Of a stretch of 64,000 bases of DNA, positions 8,356 to 15,064 are shown piece by piece; within the stretch, counting starts at the first letter, position 1; every line of letters begins with the position of its first letter. This stretch comes from Candidatus Avelusimicrobium caledoniensis (GTDB lineage Bacteria; Elusimicrobiota; Elusimicrobia; Elusimicrobiales; Elusimicrobiaceae): positions 49,929-113,928 of the forward strand of contig ONAM01000004.1 in NCBI GenBank assembly GCA_900315795.1. The letters run 5' to 3'. Under the pieces are notes generated by a model, which was given only the letters and a program-made list of their open reading frames with translations, made no database searches and had not been told where the DNA came from. The position numbers and the translations under genes are program-made.

Positions 8356-9888
8356 ATGTTTGATAAAAAATCTTACACGCTTTATAAATTCCATAAACAA
8401 ATTAACCAATCGTTCCAAGATAAACGGGAATTGTTGGAGTGCGCTTTGCCGGCCTTGCGCGATTTATTTAAGTTGGACCGTGTCTACTTTTTTGACTGGC
8501 AACAGGAACGGGCGATTTTGTCGCTTAAAATGATGTGCAAGAAAGAATATTGTATGGATATGCAGGAAGATATTTCCGTGGCTAACGAGCCGGCTTTCTT
8601 GCGCCAGTTATTACAACAAGGTGTGGCGGAAACGACCGATTTAAGCTACCCCGCTCTTTATGTGCTTATTCGGTGGTTGCGCCCGTCTATGGAGCTTAAA
8701 GCGGGGGAAGTCCACTCGTTCATGCGCGAAAAAGTGGGGGTGCTTCGCTTAGAACGTTTCCGCAAAAACCGTGTGTTTACCGACGCGGAAATTGATTTAA
8801 TTAAAGATTTAGGTGCGGAAATTTCGCACAACTTACATAACACGGAAATTGATCAAGCTAAAAACCAACGCTTAAGTGTATCTACGGCCCTGAACGATTT
8901 GTCTACTATTTTTGCGTCGTCTTTGCGGTTAAACGACGGACTGGAGCTGATTTTAAAAGGGGTGCAACGCTATTTCCATTTTGACCGCGTACACTTGTAT
9001 CTTACTAACTCCGACGGTACCCGTATCAAATCGGTGCTGGGGGTGGATATTTCCGGTCAGGTTACGCACGAATCCGGCGATAGTTTGCGTGAAGAAGAAA
9101 AACAAATTTTAAAAGAAGTGTTTGATTCTTCCGCCACGTACCGTGCCAAACGCAGTGTGATTTATTTGCCGCTTAAAGTACAGCGCACCAAAGTAGGTTT
9201 TTTGACGTTTGATAATATCTTGTCCCGCCGGAAAATTGGCTATTTGGACTTTATTTCACTCCAACAGTTTGCTACCCAAATGGCGCTTACTATTGATAAC
9301 GCGCGCTTGTTTGAGCGGGTACAGGAATTGTCTAACTACGACGAACTGACTAAACTTCCCGTGCGCCGCTATTTCAACGAAAAATTTGCCGAAGAAATCT
9401 ACCGCGCTAAACGTTTTGGTTTGTCGCTCTCGTTAATTATTATGGACATTGATTGGTTTAAACAAATTAACGATAAGCACGGTCACCAAATTGGCGATTG
9501 GGCGTTAAAAGCCGTCAGCAAAATTATCCGCTCTTCTCTGCGCCAGACGGATGTGCCTTGCCGCTTTGGCGGAGACGAAATGATGATTATGCTTCCGCGT
9601 ACCAATAGCGAAGAGGCCAAAGTCATCGCGCGCCGCTTAAAAGAACGCATTAGTGAAGTGGTGTTGCCGGACCGCAATGCGGTGGAACCGGAGCATTTGA
9701 GTATCAGCCAAGGGATATCTTCTTTCCCGGCAGACGGAGCCACGGCCAATGAGTTGTTGGAAAAAGCCGACCAAGCATTGTATGTGGTTAAGCAACACGG
9801 GCGCGGCGATTTTGCCGTTTACCGCGAAGTGGCCGACCAAATTCATCCGACCGAAGAAAAAGATCCTTCGCAGCGGCCTTTGCCCTAA
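8356..9888 (+). CDS. GAF-GAF-GGDEF diguanylate cyclase
   Basis: 510 residues, soluble. Two GAF-like sensor domains (about 20-165 and 185-325; the second has FDRVHLYLTNSDGTRIKSV and FATQMALTIDNARLFERV) precede a GGDEF domain at about 335-495 (YDELTKLPVRRYF start). The active-site motif is GGDEM at 405-409 instead of GGDEF. A product-inhibition I-site, RQTD (396-399), sits five residues upstream. The product is expected to make c-di-GMP from two GTP, controlled by ligands at the GAF domains. It ends the operon that begins before scpA, and a terminator follows at 9910. Loss of activity through the Met is possible but not expected, since position 5 varies among active enzymes. Confidence 0.88.
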   Translation: MFDKKSYTLYKFHKQINQSFQDKRELLECALPALRDLFKLDRVYFFDWQQERAILSLKMMCKKEYCMDMQEDISVANEPAFLRQLLQQGVAETTDLSYPALYVLIRWLRPSMELKAGEVHSFMREKVGVLRLERFRKNRVFTDAEIDLIKDLGAEISHNLHNTEIDQAKNQRLSVSTALNDLSTIFASSLRLNDGLELILKGVQRYFHFDRVHLYLTNSDGTRIKSVLGVDISGQVTHESGDSLREEEKQILKEVFDSSATYRAKRSVIYLPLKVQRTKVGFLTFDNILSRRKIGYLDFISLQQFATQMALTIDNARLFERVQELSNYDELTKLPVRRYFNEKFAEEIYRAKRFGLSLSLIIMDIDWFKQINDKHGHQIGDWALKAVSKIIRSSLRQTDVPCRFGGDEMMIMLPRTNSEEAKVIARRLKERISEVVLPDRNAVEPEHLSISQGISSFPADGATANELLEKADQALYVVKQHGRGDFAVYREVADQIHPTEEKDPSQRPLP

Positions 9889-9909
9889 AACTAATTACTC
9901 ATCTTATGT

Positions 9910-9944
9910 AAAACCGCTCTGTTTATTTATGGGGCGGTTTTCTT
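9910..9944 (+). terminator. Intrinsic terminator after the scpA-GGDEF operon
   Basis: The 8-bp stem AAAACCGC (9910-9917) pairs with GCGGTTTT (9934-9941), with a 16-base loop. The 3' arm runs into a T-rich tract. It lies 22 bases after the GGDEF stop. Confidence 0.75.
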
Positions 9945-9953
9945 CTAAATACC

Positions 9954-9982
9954 TTGACAGAAAAGATAGCTTTTGATACATT
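9954..9982 (+). promoter_or_regulatory. Sigma70-type promoter for the Cys-rich pilin gene
   Basis: A perfect -35 TTGACA (9954-9959), a 17-base spacer, and -10 TACATT (9977-9982) preceded by TG at 9974-9975 (extended -10). Transcription would begin near 9989, leaving a leader of about 118 bases. Confidence 0.65.
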
Positions 9983-9987
9983 GTTAG

Positions 9988-10106
9988 TGTCAGCCCTGTC
10001 GTGAGGGAGGAGCGTTTTGCGCTTAAAGGCACGGCCTTTGGGCGCGTCTGCCGTTGCCTCCCACTATGGGGCCCGGCGTCGTGCCGGGGAAATTAGAGGA
10101 GGAATC
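9988..10106 (+). promoter_or_regulatory. Structured 5' leader upstream of the large pilin gene
   Basis: About 118 bases between the promoter and the ATG at 10107. Several helices can form. GGGAGG (10005-10010) can pair with CCTCCC (10057-10062), enclosing GCG/CGC (10012-10022) and AAAGGC/GCCTTT (10025-10030 with 10034-10039). A separate hairpin CCCGGC/GCCGGG (10072-10077 with 10083-10088) lies just before the AGAGGAGG ribosome site (10095-10102). This looks like a regulatory leader. I compared it by memory with c-di-GMP-I, ZTP, guanidine and fluoride riboswitches and recognised none. Confidence 0.45.
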
Positions 10107-11819
10107 ATGAATAGTAAAAAGAAAGCATTTACGCTAACAGAACTGCTGATTGTGGTAATTGTAATTGGTGTTCTGTCGGCGGTGGTGTTACCGAAATTCA
10201 ACAAAGTAATGGAAACCCGCAAAACGACGGAAGCGGAAGAAGTGATGGCGGCGATTCGCACGGAACAAGAGCAACGCTGTTCACTAAACAAGATATATAC
10301 GAAAGATTTTACACCGTTTATAGAGAACGGGGATATCAAATTGGCTTCTGTGCCGGGCGATACGTCCAAAGCAGAATCTAATAATTTTACGTATACGTTG
10401 ACGGGACGGCGCATCAAAGCGACGAGTAAAGACAAAGGATACACGTTGCAGATGCCGTCTATTGCCGACGGCCGTATCAGCTGTGACGGAGATTATTGCA
10501 GTAAATTAAATAAAGACTATCCGACACGTACGGAACTTATGGCCAAAGCGGACTATATGACTTCCTCTTTAGAGTGTGGGCCGACCGATACGTGTGATGA
10601 CGACGGAACAGGTGATACTTCCGTAGCTTGTGATTGTACGGGTACCCGTACACATTCTTGCAATAACGTAACGGGTATGTGGGAATGGGGCGAATGTGTC
10701 GGCGGAAGTGCCGCTTCTTTGCGTGAGGTAAACTATACCCCCAACGGAAAAGGCCCTGCCAATTGTGCTACCCGTACGGAACAGCAAGTATGTTCTAACC
10801 ATGCATGGACGTGGACCGGTGCCCAAATTACCGCATCGGATGAAAGTGCATGCCAAACCTTAGAGTGTGTGCCCGGCCAAACCGGCGATTCCGTAGCTTG
10901 TAACGAGTGTGGTGAAAAAACGAAAACGTGTGATGCTAACGGCTTTTGGACGTACGGTAACTGTACGGCTACATCTCAGACACAGACGGGCGGCAGTTGT
11001 ACTACCAACGGTTATGCCGGTACGTATATCAGAACTTGCGGCAATAACGGTTACTGGAATTCTTCCCAAACCTGCCGTTGTAACGCCGGAGAAACCCGCA
11101 CAGAAACCGCTTCGTGCGGCTCGGGGTATACGGGTCAAAAGACTCGCACGTGTACATGTAATTCCGACGGTACTGAGACCTGTGAAACTTCCTGGAACAC
11201 GTCTAACTGTTCTGCCATAGAATGTACAGCCAACGATCCTAACGTGGCTTGTACGCCGGATAGTTCGTATCCGTCTAACTGCGGTAAGAAAACCCACTAT
11301 TGTAATACTGCCACCAAGAAATGGAAAACGGGCAGTGAAGCATACTCTGCTTGTAGCCCGACCTCATCTTGCTGTGGCACGGCTCCGAGTGCGAACTCTT
11401 GTACTTGTACGAACGGTTATCCCGGAACGCAACAGTGGTCTTGTACGGCGACTTATGGTTGGAAATATCACTATGACGGTTGCGGTGCTTGTACGCCCAT
11501 CTACAACGGCTGTTCGGAAAGTAACAAACCGAGCGGTTCATGCTGTATATCCTCGGGTAACTGCGGGTGCTATCCTTCTACGGACATCGGCGGAAACGGG
11601 TATGTTATACCCGCAGCAATCAAAAAGGACTTTGATGATACGTGGAACCCTAATTGGGGTACGTATAACGCAGAAGGACGGATGTTCTCTTTCTACTATG
11701 CGGAAATAAATCACAATTGCCCGTCGGGAACGGTTTGGTCCTGCGGGTGTAGCAGTTGGGGCACCTGGAAGAATTGTTCTTGTGTGACGGGTACGTGGGA
11801 TTGTACGTGTTCCCACTAA
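10107..11819 (+). CDS. Large cysteine-rich type IV prepilin-like protein
   Basis: 570 residues from ATG 10107, chosen because AGAGGAGG lies just upstream and because the product then starts with a class-III signal (MNSKKKA, cleavage before FTLTELL, with Glu5 kept). A start at 10017 would add 30 irrelevant residues. The hydrophobic helix spans about 8-30, and a short pilin head follows to about 150. The remaining 420 residues hold about 50 Cys in repeated units of the type GxxTRTC-x(n)-GxW-x(n)-C, rich in Gly, Thr, Asn and Trp, recalling thrombospondin-like or EGF-like modules. It is probably exported by the type IV pilus or type II secretion machinery and disulphide-stabilised on the cell surface. 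It is monocistronic with its own promoter and terminator. The function is unknown; adhesion is a guess. Confidence 0.8.
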   Translation: MNSKKKAFTLTELLIVVIVIGVLSAVVLPKFNKVMETRKTTEAEEVMAAIRTEQEQRCSLNKIYTKDFTPFIENGDIKLASVPGDTSKAESNNFTYTLTGRRIKATSKDKGYTLQMPSIADGRISCDGDYCSKLNKDYPTRTELMAKADYMTSSLECGPTDTCDDDGTGDTSVACDCTGTRTHSCNNVTGMWEWGECVGGSAASLREVNYTPNGKGPANCATRTEQQVCSNHAWTWTGAQITASDESACQTLECVPGQTGDSVACNECGEKTKTCDANGFWTYGNCTATSQTQTGGSCTTNGYAGTYIRTCGNNGYWNSSQTCRCNAGETRTETASCGSGYTGQKTRTCTCNSDGTETCETSWNTSNCSAIECTANDPNVACTPDSSYPSNCGKKTHYCNTATKKWKTGSEAYSACSPTSSCCGTAPSANSCTCTNGYPGTQQWSCTATYGWKYHYDGCGACTPIYNGCSESNKPSGSCCISSGNCGCYPSTDIGGNGYVIPAAIKKDFDDTWNPNWGTYNAEGRMFSFYYAEINHNCPSGTVWSCGCSSWGTWKNCSCVTGTWDCTCSH

Positions 11820-11842
11820 ACTAACGTGTGAAGATGTTCTTA

Positions 11843-11869
11843 GGCCGGGGCAGAAGCCCCGGCCTTTTT
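11843..11869 (+). terminator. Strong intrinsic terminator after the large pilin gene
   Basis: A perfect 9-bp GC-rich stem, GGCCGGGGC (11843-11851) with GCCCCGGCC (11856-11864), an AGAA loop, followed by TTTTT (11865-11869). Confidence 0.9.
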
Positions 11870-11893
11870 CTGTGCCATTATTAGCTTTTGTAG

Positions 11894-12070
11894 GTCAGGG
11901 TTTACCCTGACATAAAAATGTGTTTTAAAATGTCTTCCCCCCTTGCGGGGGAAGTGGTTTAGCGGACGAAGTCCGAATAAACCGATGAGGGGTAATCAAT
12001 AAAGTTATTTCTTTGTTCTGTTGTACCCCTCACCCGGCCTTCGGCCACCCTCTCCCGCAAGGGGCGAGGG
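11894..12070. repeat. Dense array of palindromes (REP-like region)
   Basis: Six inverted repeats follow one another with little space: GTCAGGG/CCCTGAC (11894-11911), CTTCCCCC/GGGGGAAG (11934-11954), GGTTTA..CGGAC/GTCCG..TAAACC (11956-11983), TGAGGGGTA/TACCCCTCA (11986-12032), GGCC/GGCC with a TTC loop (12036-12046), and CCCTC..GAGGG with an inner CCC/GGG (12048-12070). No open reading frame or ribosome site supports a gene here. It resembles repetitive extragenic palindromes in other bacteria. Whether copies occur elsewhere in the genome cannot be seen. Confidence 0.6.
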
Positions 12071-12113
12071 AACACACGAAAGAGCACTCTCACTACAAGC
12101 ACGTCTTGCATTT

Positions 12114-12210
12114 CTCCGGCGCCCCTAAAGGGGTGGGAGTCCGATTCAAACCTAGAAGGCAAAATGCCCCGCTCGCGCGGGGCATAAAAAAACGCCTTCT
12201 AGGAGAATCG
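12114..12210. repeat. 97-bp direct repeat, copy 1 (contains a tRNA-Glu 3' fragment)
   Basis: Nearly identical to 12303-12399, at an offset of 189 bp. It holds a nested palindrome: an outer arm CCTAGAAGGC/GCCTTCTAGG around an inner GCCCCGC/GCGGGGC hairpin. Its right end repeats the 3' acceptor and T-stem end of the neighbouring tRNA-Glu, but the rest of the tRNA is absent. Confidence 0.8.
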
Positions 12211-12233
12211 TTTTTTGCCTCCCGGCAAAACAC

Positions 12234-12274
12234 GCAAAATCTAAAGCACTGCGTGCTAACAACATAGATTTTGC
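12234..12274. repeat. Second nested palindrome between the 97-bp repeats
   Basis: The outer arm GCAAAATCTA (12234-12243) pairs with TAGATTTTGC (12265-12274). Inside it, AGCAC/GTGCT pair around a TGC loop. It has the same outer-plus-inner arm plan as the tRNA-linked repeats but a different sequence. A small hairpin TTTTGCC/GGCAAAA lies just left at 12213-12230. Confidence 0.6.
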
Positions 12275-12302
12275 TCCTATTTTATCCCCGCCTGTGCTGA
12301 CG

Positions 12303-12399
12303 CTCCGGCGCCCCTAAAGGGGCGGGAGTTCAATTCAAACCTAGAAGGCAAAATGCCCCGCTTTCGCAGGGCATTAAAAAACGCCTTCTAGGAGAATCG
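12303..12399. repeat. 97-bp direct repeat, copy 2 (joined to intact tRNA-Glu)
   Basis: The partner of 12114-12210. Its right end overlaps the 3' end of tRNA-Glu (12382-12399). Read on the minus strand it gives tRNA 3' end, A/T tract, a GCCCTGC/GCGGGGC-type hairpin, then GCCTTCTAGG, which is complementary to the tRNA 3' end CCTAGAAGGC. The inner hairpin may be the tRNA operon terminator; the outer arm is unexplained. Confidence 0.75.
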
Positions 12400-12453
12400 A
12401 ACTCCTCTTTTCGGATTGAAAATCCGACGTCCTAACCGATAGACGAAGAAGGC
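12382..12453 (-). tRNA. tRNA-Glu (anticodon TTC)
   Basis: 72 nucleotides on the minus strand. The acceptor GCCTTCT pairs with AGAAGGC, with discriminator G. The anticodon stem CGGAT/ATCCG encloses a loop with TTC, and the T-arm contains GTTCGATTC. CCA is not encoded at the 3' end. It is co-oriented with tRNA-Lys, 6 bases apart, probably one transcript with tRNA-Lys first. Confidence 0.95.
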
Positions 12454-12459
12454 ATTAAA

Positions 12460-12534
12460 TGGTGCGCCCGGTGAGACTTGAACTCACGGCCCCCCGCTTA
12501 AAAGGCGGATGCTCTACCACTGAGCTACGAGCGC
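12460..12534 (-). tRNA. tRNA-Lys (anticodon TTT)
   Basis: 75 nucleotides on the minus strand, including an encoded CCA (12460-12462). The acceptor GCGCTCG pairs with CGGGCGC, with one GT pair and discriminator A. The D-arm has GCTCAGTGGTAGAGC, the anticodon loop reads CTTTTAA, and the T-loop TTCAAGT is present. It is the first gene of the tRNA-Lys/tRNA-Glu unit. Confidence 0.95.
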
Positions 12535-12588
12535 AAAAAAATCAACTTTAGGCGGTTTAATCAAGCATCGGTTAAACCCGACCTAATT

Positions 12589-12618
12589 ATTATATCAAAA
12601 ACTACAACCAACGTGCAA
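12589..12618 (-). promoter_or_regulatory. Promoter of the tRNA-Lys/tRNA-Glu unit
   Basis: On the minus strand, a consensus TATAAT (12594 to 12589) with TTGCAC (12618 to 12613) 18 bases upstream. The tRNA-Lys 5' end lies 55 bases downstream, leaving a short processed leader. Confidence 0.5.
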
Positions 12619-12713
12619 CTGTTTCGTTGCATCGCTTTTTAAGCGATAATTTATTATAGCACTTTTTAAAAACTTCCGTCAAAATTTTTTTGTTTCCCCG
12701 CCGGAAAAATCGT

Positions 12714-12742
12714 TTGACATACGCCTTTGGCCTTGCTACTAT
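12714..12742 (+). promoter_or_regulatory. Promoter of ridA-malQ
   Basis: TTGACA (12714-12719), 17 bases, TACTAT (12737-12742) with an upstream TG (12734-12735). The ridA ATG is at 12783 behind GAGGAATT. Confidence 0.6.
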
Positions 12743-12782
12743 ATAAAAAGAGATTTTATGTATTTTTGTTTAGTGAGGAATT

Positions 12783-13157
12783 ATGAAAAAAGTAATCAAC
12801 ATCAGCACCATTAAACCCATTGCGTGTTATTCACAAGCCGTGGAAGACGGCGGTTTTATTTTTACTACCGGCATTGTGCCGATAGATCCTGTCACCGGCG
12901 AAATTTTCAACGGTGACGTGCGCGTACAAACCGAACTTATTTTAACCAATTTGGAAACCGTACTTAAAAAAGCAGGTAGCTCGCTTAAAAATGTGCTCAA
13001 AACGACCGTCTATATGACCGATTTAACCCAATTTGCCGAAATGAACGATGTGTACAGCACCTTTTTTAAAGAGAATCCGCCCGCCCGTACTACCGTGCAA
13101 GTAGCGGCTTTGGCTAAAGGCAGTTCGGTGGAAATTGAAGCGATCGCTAAAAAATAA
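12783..13157 (+). CDS. ridA: RidA family reactive enamine/imine deaminase
   Basis: 124 residues, typical for the trimeric YjgF/YER057c/UK114 family. RidA hydrolyses 2-aminoacrylate and related enamines made by PLP enzymes, protecting other PLP enzymes. Seen: the GFIFTTGIVPIDPVTGE segment, LTNLETVLKKAGSSLKNVLKTTVYMTD, and the family signature with the substrate-binding Arg in PPARTTVQV near the C-terminus, then VEIEAIA. A good promoter and ribosome site precede it, and malQ follows after 3 bases. Confidence 0.94.
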   Translation: MKKVINISTIKPIACYSQAVEDGGFIFTTGIVPIDPVTGEIFNGDVRVQTELILTNLETVLKKAGSSLKNVLKTTVYMTDLTQFAEMNDVYSTFFKENPPARTTVQVAALAKGSSVEIEAIAKK

Positions 13158-13160
13158 AAT

Positions 13161-14735
13161 ATGACGATTCAAGAGCAATTGCTTTCTTCACGTTCGTGCG
13201 GTATTTTATTGCCGCTGTCCGCCATGAAAACCCCAAACGATTGGGGCGTGGGTGATTTTGCCTCCTTGCGGGAATGGACCGACTTTTTGGCTACGCAAGG
13301 AATTAAAATTTTACAAATCTTGCCGTTGCAGGAAACCGCCCCCGGTATCACGTGCCCCTACTCGGCCATGACTGCTTTTGCTACCGACCCGGTGTACACC
13401 GATATTGGCGCGGTGGAAGATATCTGCCACAGCCCGCAAGCACAAGAATTTATTGCTAAGTTAAAACCGCAAATTGAACAATGGCACAATGCGCCCAAAG
13501 CTCCGTTTGGTGAAGTTAAACAAGCTAAATTAAAAGCATTGTGGTTGGGATATCAAACTTTTTTAGCACAAGAACAAAGCGTGCGTTCGCCGCGTTTTTT
13601 GGCGTTTGAGGCCTACCAAAGCGCACAGGCCGGATGGTTGCGCGGGTATAAATTGTTTCGTGCACTCAAAGAATTTTACCGCTGGCAAACGTGGTTAGAG
13701 TGGCCGGAAGAATTGCGCCAATTTAATAGCTCCGCCGTGGATGCGTTTGAAGCGCACCACCGCGAATATGTGCAATTCTTTGCCTACGTCCAGTGGATAT
13801 TGGACGGACAACTGCGCGAAGCGAAAAATTTTGCGGCCCAACGCGGTATGCTGATTTTTGGCGATATCCCGTTTGGTACCAATTTGGATAGTGCCGAAGT
13901 GTGGTCCGAAAAAGAAAATTACCGGCTGGGTTACGAAATCGGTGCGCCGGCAGACCAATTTTCCGAGGGAGGCCAAAAGTGGGGCCTGCCCGCTTACGAT
14001 TGGGTATACCAACACCAACACAATTTAGATTTATGGCGGCGCAAAATCCGCCGCGTAACGGAACTTTACGACGTGTTCCGCTTAGACCATTTGGTGGGGT
14101 TTTTCCGTACCTACGTTTTTGCACCTGACGATACGGTGGGCGCTTTTGATATAGAAGGCGAACAAAACCAAATTGACCGCGGGTATGCGTTTTTGCACAT
14201 GGTGCAAGAAGAAGCGCACGGTAAATTGGCCGTGGGCGAAGATTTAGGGGTTATCCCTAATTATGTGCGGCGGATGCTCGTAGATATGCGTATCCCCGGA
14301 TATAAGGTGCTACGTTGGGAGCGCGAGGACAACGGCTATTACCGCGAGCCGCGCAATTACCCGGCGGTATCTCTTGCCACCACGTCCACGCACGATACCG
14401 AAACCGTGCGCGGTTGGTGGGAAACAATGGACCAACAGGAACGGGCCAATATCTGGGAAATGATTTCCGCCCAAAAGACCGATGGCAACGTGCCGTGGAA
14501 TTTAAATACACAACGCGCTATTTTGAACCGGGTATTAGGGAGTGCCTCGGCCTTGGTGATGTTCTCGTGGCAAGATGTTATCGGCACGACCGACCGCGTG
14601 AATACGCCCGGTACGGTGGGCGAGGAAAATTGGACGTATCGCAGTGCCTATACACCCGCGCAGGCGGCTGAAATGTATGCCGGCGAGTTGGCAATGCTGC
14701 GTGAACTACTAGTTCAAAATAACCGTTTAGGTTGA
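13161..14735 (+). CDS. malQ: 4-alpha-glucanotransferase (amylomaltase), GH77
   Basis: 524 residues, the usual length. It rearranges alpha-1,4-glucans during glycogen and maltodextrin turnover. Seen: the RSCGILLPLSAMKTPNDWGVGDF start, the KILQILPLQETAPG segment, and the GH77 catalytic motifs FRLDHLVGFFRTY (nucleophile Asp), AVGEDLGVIPNYVR (acid/base Glu) and TSTHDTETVRGWW (transition-state Asp). It is probably co-transcribed with ridA. It works in the same pathway as glgA at 1354, though the two are 10 kb apart. Confidence 0.95.
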   Translation: MTIQEQLLSSRSCGILLPLSAMKTPNDWGVGDFASLREWTDFLATQGIKILQILPLQETAPGITCPYSAMTAFATDPVYTDIGAVEDICHSPQAQEFIAKLKPQIEQWHNAPKAPFGEVKQAKLKALWLGYQTFLAQEQSVRSPRFLAFEAYQSAQAGWLRGYKLFRALKEFYRWQTWLEWPEELRQFNSSAVDAFEAHHREYVQFFAYVQWILDGQLREAKNFAAQRGMLIFGDIPFGTNLDSAEVWSEKENYRLGYEIGAPADQFSEGGQKWGLPAYDWVYQHQHNLDLWRRKIRRVTELYDVFRLDHLVGFFRTYVFAPDDTVGAFDIEGEQNQIDRGYAFLHMVQEEAHGKLAVGEDLGVIPNYVRRMLVDMRIPGYKVLRWEREDNGYYREPRNYPAVSLATTSTHDTETVRGWWETMDQQERANIWEMISAQKTDGNVPWNLNTQRAILNRVLGSASALVMFSWQDVIGTTDRVNTPGTVGEENWTYRSAYTPAQAAEMYAGELAMLRELLVQNNRLG

Positions 14736-14736
14736 T

Positions 14737-14764
14737 TTGCAGTGTTCCCTAAATATGTTAGAAT
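14737..14764 (+). promoter_or_regulatory. Promoter for the candidate ncRNA
   Basis: TTGCAG (14737-14742), 16 bases, TAGAAT (14759-14764) with TG at 14756-14757. It begins directly at the malQ stop and points into a 300-base non-coding stretch. Confidence 0.5.
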
Positions 14765-14770
14765 AGGGAA

Positions 14771-15061
14771 AGATAAATTTTATTCTGTTTTGGGAATCCT
14801 ATTGTAGAATAGGAAGTCGTTGAAAAACGTGCTAATCCCGTCCCAAGATAGCTGTTCAAGGTCCTTTCTTGGCAAGCTGATCCCTTGCTAAGAGAGGGCC
14901 GGGTGCATATATAAGGTATTGCTTTATATAAGGTAATGCTTTGTTATGTGGCCGCGGCTGTTTGTTATCCGTAGGGGTTGGCATAGCTGTGCGCGGCACA
15001 ATGTTTTTCTTGCACTTTTTGTGATATAACAGGATTCCTAATTCACTGGGAGTCCTGTTTT
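14771..15061 (+). ncRNA. Candidate structured non-coding RNA, about 290 nt
   Basis: There is no credible reading frame, but it has a promoter at 14737, many helices and a terminator at its end. The helices are: TCCTATT/AATAGGA (14797-14814); CGTT-GAAA-AACG (14818-14829); CCAAGA/TCTTGG (14843-14872); a TATATAA/TTATATA hairpin near 14913; and a strong long-range stem TGTG(G)CCGCG with CGCGGCACA (14947-14956 with 14992-15000). The two ends can also pair over 11 bp, TTGGGAATCCT (14790-14800) with AGGATTCCTAA (15031-15041). A long closed-end rod recalls 6S RNA, but I do not recognise 6S, tmRNA, RNase P or SRP signature sequences. It could instead be a regulatory leader of the glycan operon. Confidence 0.45.
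15022..15061 (+). terminator. Terminator of the ncRNA overlapping the promoter of the glycan operon
   Basis: AACAGGA (15028-15034) pairs with TCCTGTT (15053-15059), followed by TTTATT. Within its left arm lies an extended -10 box, TGATATAAC (15022-15030), whose transcript would begin near 15037 and so lack the 5' stem arm. GGGAG (15048-15052) in the loop is then the ribosome site for the ATG at 15065. Confidence 0.5.
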
Positions 15062-15064
15062 ATT

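Noticed and set aside
9988..10106. c-di-GMP riboswitch in the pilin leader
   Set aside because: The position is attractive, but none of the aptamer's conserved sequence elements could be found by eye.
10860..11297. 145-residue minus-strand reading frame inside the large pilin gene
   Set aside because: It is an antisense shadow of the repeated Cys/Gly/Thr codons, without a ribosome site or recognisable domains.
12114..12399. Repeats at the tRNA-Glu end as the att sites of an island
   Set aside because: They lie only 189 bp apart with no genes between, and the repeat extends well beyond the tRNA; tandem duplication is the simpler reading.
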